A stretch of DNA of 16,017 bases from Ruminococcus sp. UBA4321 (GTDB lineage Bacteria; Bacillota; Clostridia; Oscillospirales; Ruminococcaceae). The stretch spans positions 1 to 16,017 of the forward strand of contig DGUB01000073.1 in NCBI GenBank assembly GCA_002393815.1, read 5' to 3'. Made by a program: the position numbers and the translations under genes. The notes below the pieces were generated by a model, which worked only from the letters and a program-made list of their open reading frames with translations, had not been told where the DNA came from and searched no databases. Within the stretch, counting starts at the first letter, position 1. The number at the start of each line of letters is the position of its first letter. Positions 14,271 to 16,017 of this stretch are shown one piece after another.

Positions 14271-14299
14271 TTGCAAAATAGTTCCGGAAATGCTATAAT
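14271..14299 (+). promoter_or_regulatory. Extended -10 promoter of the apbE operon
   Basis: TTGCAA at 14271-14276 begins four bases after the previous stop codon; 17-base spacer; TATAAT at 14294-14299 preceded by TGC. AAGGAG at 14318-14323 serves apbE. Confidence 0.85.
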
Positions 14300-14331
14300 A
14301 GATACATGACAAAAATAAAGGAGTTTTTTTC

Positions 14332-15396
14332 ATGAAATATCAAATTCTTCCGCCGGTGCTGGCAGTCTGTCTGCTGTGCGGATGTTCGGCAGAACCGGCA
14401 GCTGTTCCGGAAAGTGCTGAAATTTCAGCTGAAACGGTTTCTGCTCCGGCGGTCAGCGACCTGTTCGCGATGGATACTTACATGAATCTGAAAGTCTGGT
14501 GTTCTGACGGCGATTCCGTTCTGAAAGAAGCCGCCGTTCTGATTTCCGGTCTGGAAGATACGCTTTCCGTGACAAATCCAGAAAGTGATACTAGCCGTAT
14601 CAATCAAAATGCCGGTACACCCGTAGAAGTTTCAGAAGATACTGTTAATCTGGTGCAGGAAGCTATAAAAATCGGTGCGGAAAGTCATGGCGCACTGGAT
14701 GTGACTGTTTATCCAGTACTGAAAGAATGGGGCTTTACAACGCAGGAATATCAGATTCCAGATAATCAGACAATACAGAATCTTCTGGATAATGTAGATT
14801 ATACGAAGATTCAGCTTGATGGAAATGCTGTGACAATTCCGGAACATGTACAGATAGATTTCGGCTCACTTGCCAAAGGCTATACTAGTGATAAGCTGAT
14901 GCAGTTATTTCATGAACACGGTGCAGAATCAGCAATTGTCAGTCTTGGGGGAAATGTGCAGGCACTCGGCAGAAAAACAGACGGCAGTTTATGGAAAGTC
15001 GGTATTGTGAATCCCTTCTCCCCTGCTGACAATATGTGTATTCTGGAGATTGAGAATCAGGCAGTTATCACTTCCGGCAATTATGAACGCTATTTCACCG
15101 GAGAAGACGGGAAAAACTACTGGCATATTATAGACCCGAAAGACGGCTTCCCGGCAGATAACGGGCTTGTTTCCGTGACAGTTATCGGAGAAAGCGGACT
15201 GCTGTGTGATGCGCTTTCGACTGCCCTGTTCGCTGAAGGAACAGAACAGGCAATAACACATTATCAGAATTCTGATGATTTCGAGATGATTCTTGTCACC
15301 GAAGACGGAAAGATTCTGCTTTCCGAAGCATTGCAGGATAATTTTCAGAATCTCAGTCAGATGCCTGTTGAGGTGATTTCTCATGACGGAGTCTAA
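14332..15396 (+). CDS. apbE: FAD:protein FMN transferase (ApbE), lipoprotein
   Basis: The 354-residue product attaches FMN from FAD to Thr or Ser of target proteins outside the membrane (EC 2.7.1.180). A lipoprotein signal (LCGC, Cys18) and a short spacer are followed by the ApbE fold: FAMDTYMNLKVW (45-56), GALDVTVYPVLKEWGF (120-135), QIDFGSLAKGYTSD (174-187), SLGGNVQ (204-210), WKVGIVNP (221-228), ITSGNYERYF (246-255), HIIDPKDG (265-272) and LCDALSTALF (291-300). Asp293 and Thr297 fit the Mg2+ site of characterised ApbE. The FMN-binding domain encoded just upstream is the obvious substrate. It has its own promoter and overlaps the next gene by 14 bases, so the three genes ApbE, NusG-II-like and Gx form one operon. 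Confidence 0.96.
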   Translation: MKYQILPPVLAVCLLCGCSAEPAAVPESAEISAETVSAPAVSDLFAMDTYMNLKVWCSDGDSVLKEAAVLISGLEDTLSVTNPESDTSRINQNAGTPVEVSEDTVNLVQEAIKIGAESHGALDVTVYPVLKEWGFTTQEYQIPDNQTIQNLLDNVDYTKIQLDGNAVTIPEHVQIDFGSLAKGYTSDKLMQLFHEHGAESAIVSLGGNVQALGRKTDGSLWKVGIVNPFSPADNMCILEIENQAVITSGNYERYFTGEDGKNYWHIIDPKDGFPADNGLVSVTVIGESGLLCDALSTALFAEGTEQAITHYQNSDDFEMILVTEDGKILLSEALQDNFQNLSQMPVEVISHDGV

Positions 15397-15757
15397 GAAA
15401 AACAAGCAGGTGAACGTGATTCTGCTTATCACAGTATTGGTTATTGTTCTCTGTATCATATGGACGATAGTTGCATTCCGGAAGTCTGCTGGACAAAGAG
15501 TGCTGATAATTCAGGAAAATCAAGTCATTCAGGAAATTGATTTAGCATCTGCCGAAAATCAGGAAATTAAAATTTCATCTGCGGACGGCGGCTATAATCT
15601 GATTCAGATTCAAAATCATGAAATCTGCATTTCAGAAGCAGATTGTCCTGACCAGACCTGTGTAAAAACCGGAATTCTCCGTTCTGAAAGTCTGCCGATA
15701 GTCTGTCTGCCACACAAGCTGATTATCCGCTTTGCCGAAGAAGGGGAAACATCATGA
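15383..15757 (+). CDS. Membrane-anchored NusG domain II-type protein
   Basis: The 124-residue product has one N-terminal membrane helix (about 11-32) and a small extracytosolic beta domain of the NusG-II type: the RVLIIQENQVIQEIDL strand pair, then CISEADCPDQTCVKTG and SLPIVCLPHKLIIRF. Cysteines 82, 88, 93 and 108 are in the positions typical of these proteins (C-P-D-x-x-C-V-x-x-G and V-C-L-P). Its biochemical role is unknown, but the family recurs next to ApbE, FMN-binding proteins and Gx transporters. The Cys pairs could make a disulfide or a redox site. GAGGTG at 15370-15375 precedes the ATG, which lies inside the end of apbE. The end overlaps the next gene by ATGA. Confidence 0.85.
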   Translation: MTESKKNKQVNVILLITVLVIVLCIIWTIVAFRKSAGQRVLIIQENQVIQEIDLASAENQEIKISSADGGYNLIQIQNHEICISEADCPDQTCVKTGILRSESLPIVCLPHKLIIRFAEEGETS

Positions 15758-16017
15758 AACTGAAAAAATTAACGGAACTGGCACTGCTGACCGCACTTGC
15801 GCTGATTATCTTTGTAATAGAACTTCACTTTCCGGATATTCTGCCCATACCGGGTGTAAAACTGGGACTTGCAAATATTATTACAGTTTATGCCATTTTT
15901 CAGTATCAGCCATCAGAAACAGCAATGCTTGTTGCCTGTCGTGTCATTCTGGGGGCGATATGCAGCGGAAATATGTCAGCATTGTTATACAGCGCATCAG
16001 GAGCGGCAATGTGTCTG
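15754..16017 (+). CDS. Gx-family transporter (heptaprenyl diphosphate synthase component I-like), 5' part
   Basis: The ATG overlaps the TGA of the NusG-II gene. 88 codons are visible before the window ends. The start MKLKKLTELALLTALALIIFV, then IPGVKLGLANI (35-45) and an ACRVILGAICSGN segment, is the signature of the Gx/Hpre_diP_synt_I family: small membrane proteins resembling ECF S-components. Despite the synthase label they are probably transporters; the substrate is not known. In flavinylation loci they usually follow NusG-II, and a flavin or quinone-related substrate has been suggested. Partial only because the window ends. Confidence 0.85.
   Translation, partial: MKLKKLTELALLTALALIIFVIELHFPDILPIPGVKLGLANIITVYAIFQYQPSETAMLVACRVILGAICSGNMSALLYSASGAAMCL

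Overview
The window most resembles the genome of a fibre-degrading, cellulosome-type Ruminococcus or close relative (Gram-positive Oscillospiraceae). The signs are a C-terminal type I dockerin behind ricin-type lectin domains, a GH5 endoglucanase, Thr/Glu-rich surface linkers, a short Clostridium-like flavodoxin, strong AGGAGG-type ribosome sites, and a cell-wall protein with an SPKTG sorting signal. Genus is inferred from these traits and not from a marker gene.

Layout. 1-1482: 3' end of a dockerin-bearing secreted protein. 1592-2362: histidinol-phosphatase of the PHP type. 2506-3120: TetR-type regulator. 3136-5174 (minus): two-gene unit of a vWA lipoprotein and a membrane protein, overlapping by ATGA. 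5350-7001: lipoprotein GH5 glucanase and a small membrane protein, again overlapping by ATGA. 7088-9344: tgt, mntP-like and a GNAT acetyltransferase in one operon, converging on a minus-strand flavodoxin (9414-9824). 10040-10858: an orphan amino-acid-type solute-binding lipoprotein whose two halves are in swapped order. 11110-16017 (continuing past the window): a surface flavin/heme redox locus.

The redox locus is the most interesting part. It encodes a wall-anchored Tp47-like protein, an eight-helix ferric-reductase-like membrane protein fused through a long Ser/Thr/Glu/Pro linker to an FMN-binding domain with a flavinylation motif, the matching FMN transferase ApbE as a lipoprotein, a membrane-anchored NusG-II-type protein, and the start of a Gx-family membrane transporter. 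ApbE, NusG-II and Gx overlap end to end. From known families this reads as an extracytosolic electron-transfer pathway: electrons cross the membrane through heme, reach covalently bound FMN beyond the linker, and may pass to wall proteins or external acceptors. The particular set and fusion differ from the Listeria EET locus.

Most transcription units start at recognisable sigma-A type promoters with 17-bp spacers, and most of those have an extended -10 (TGn). A branched RNA structure can be drawn at the predicted 5' end of the Tp47-like mRNA. All functional statements come from reading the sequence and recalled family knowledge; no database search was run.
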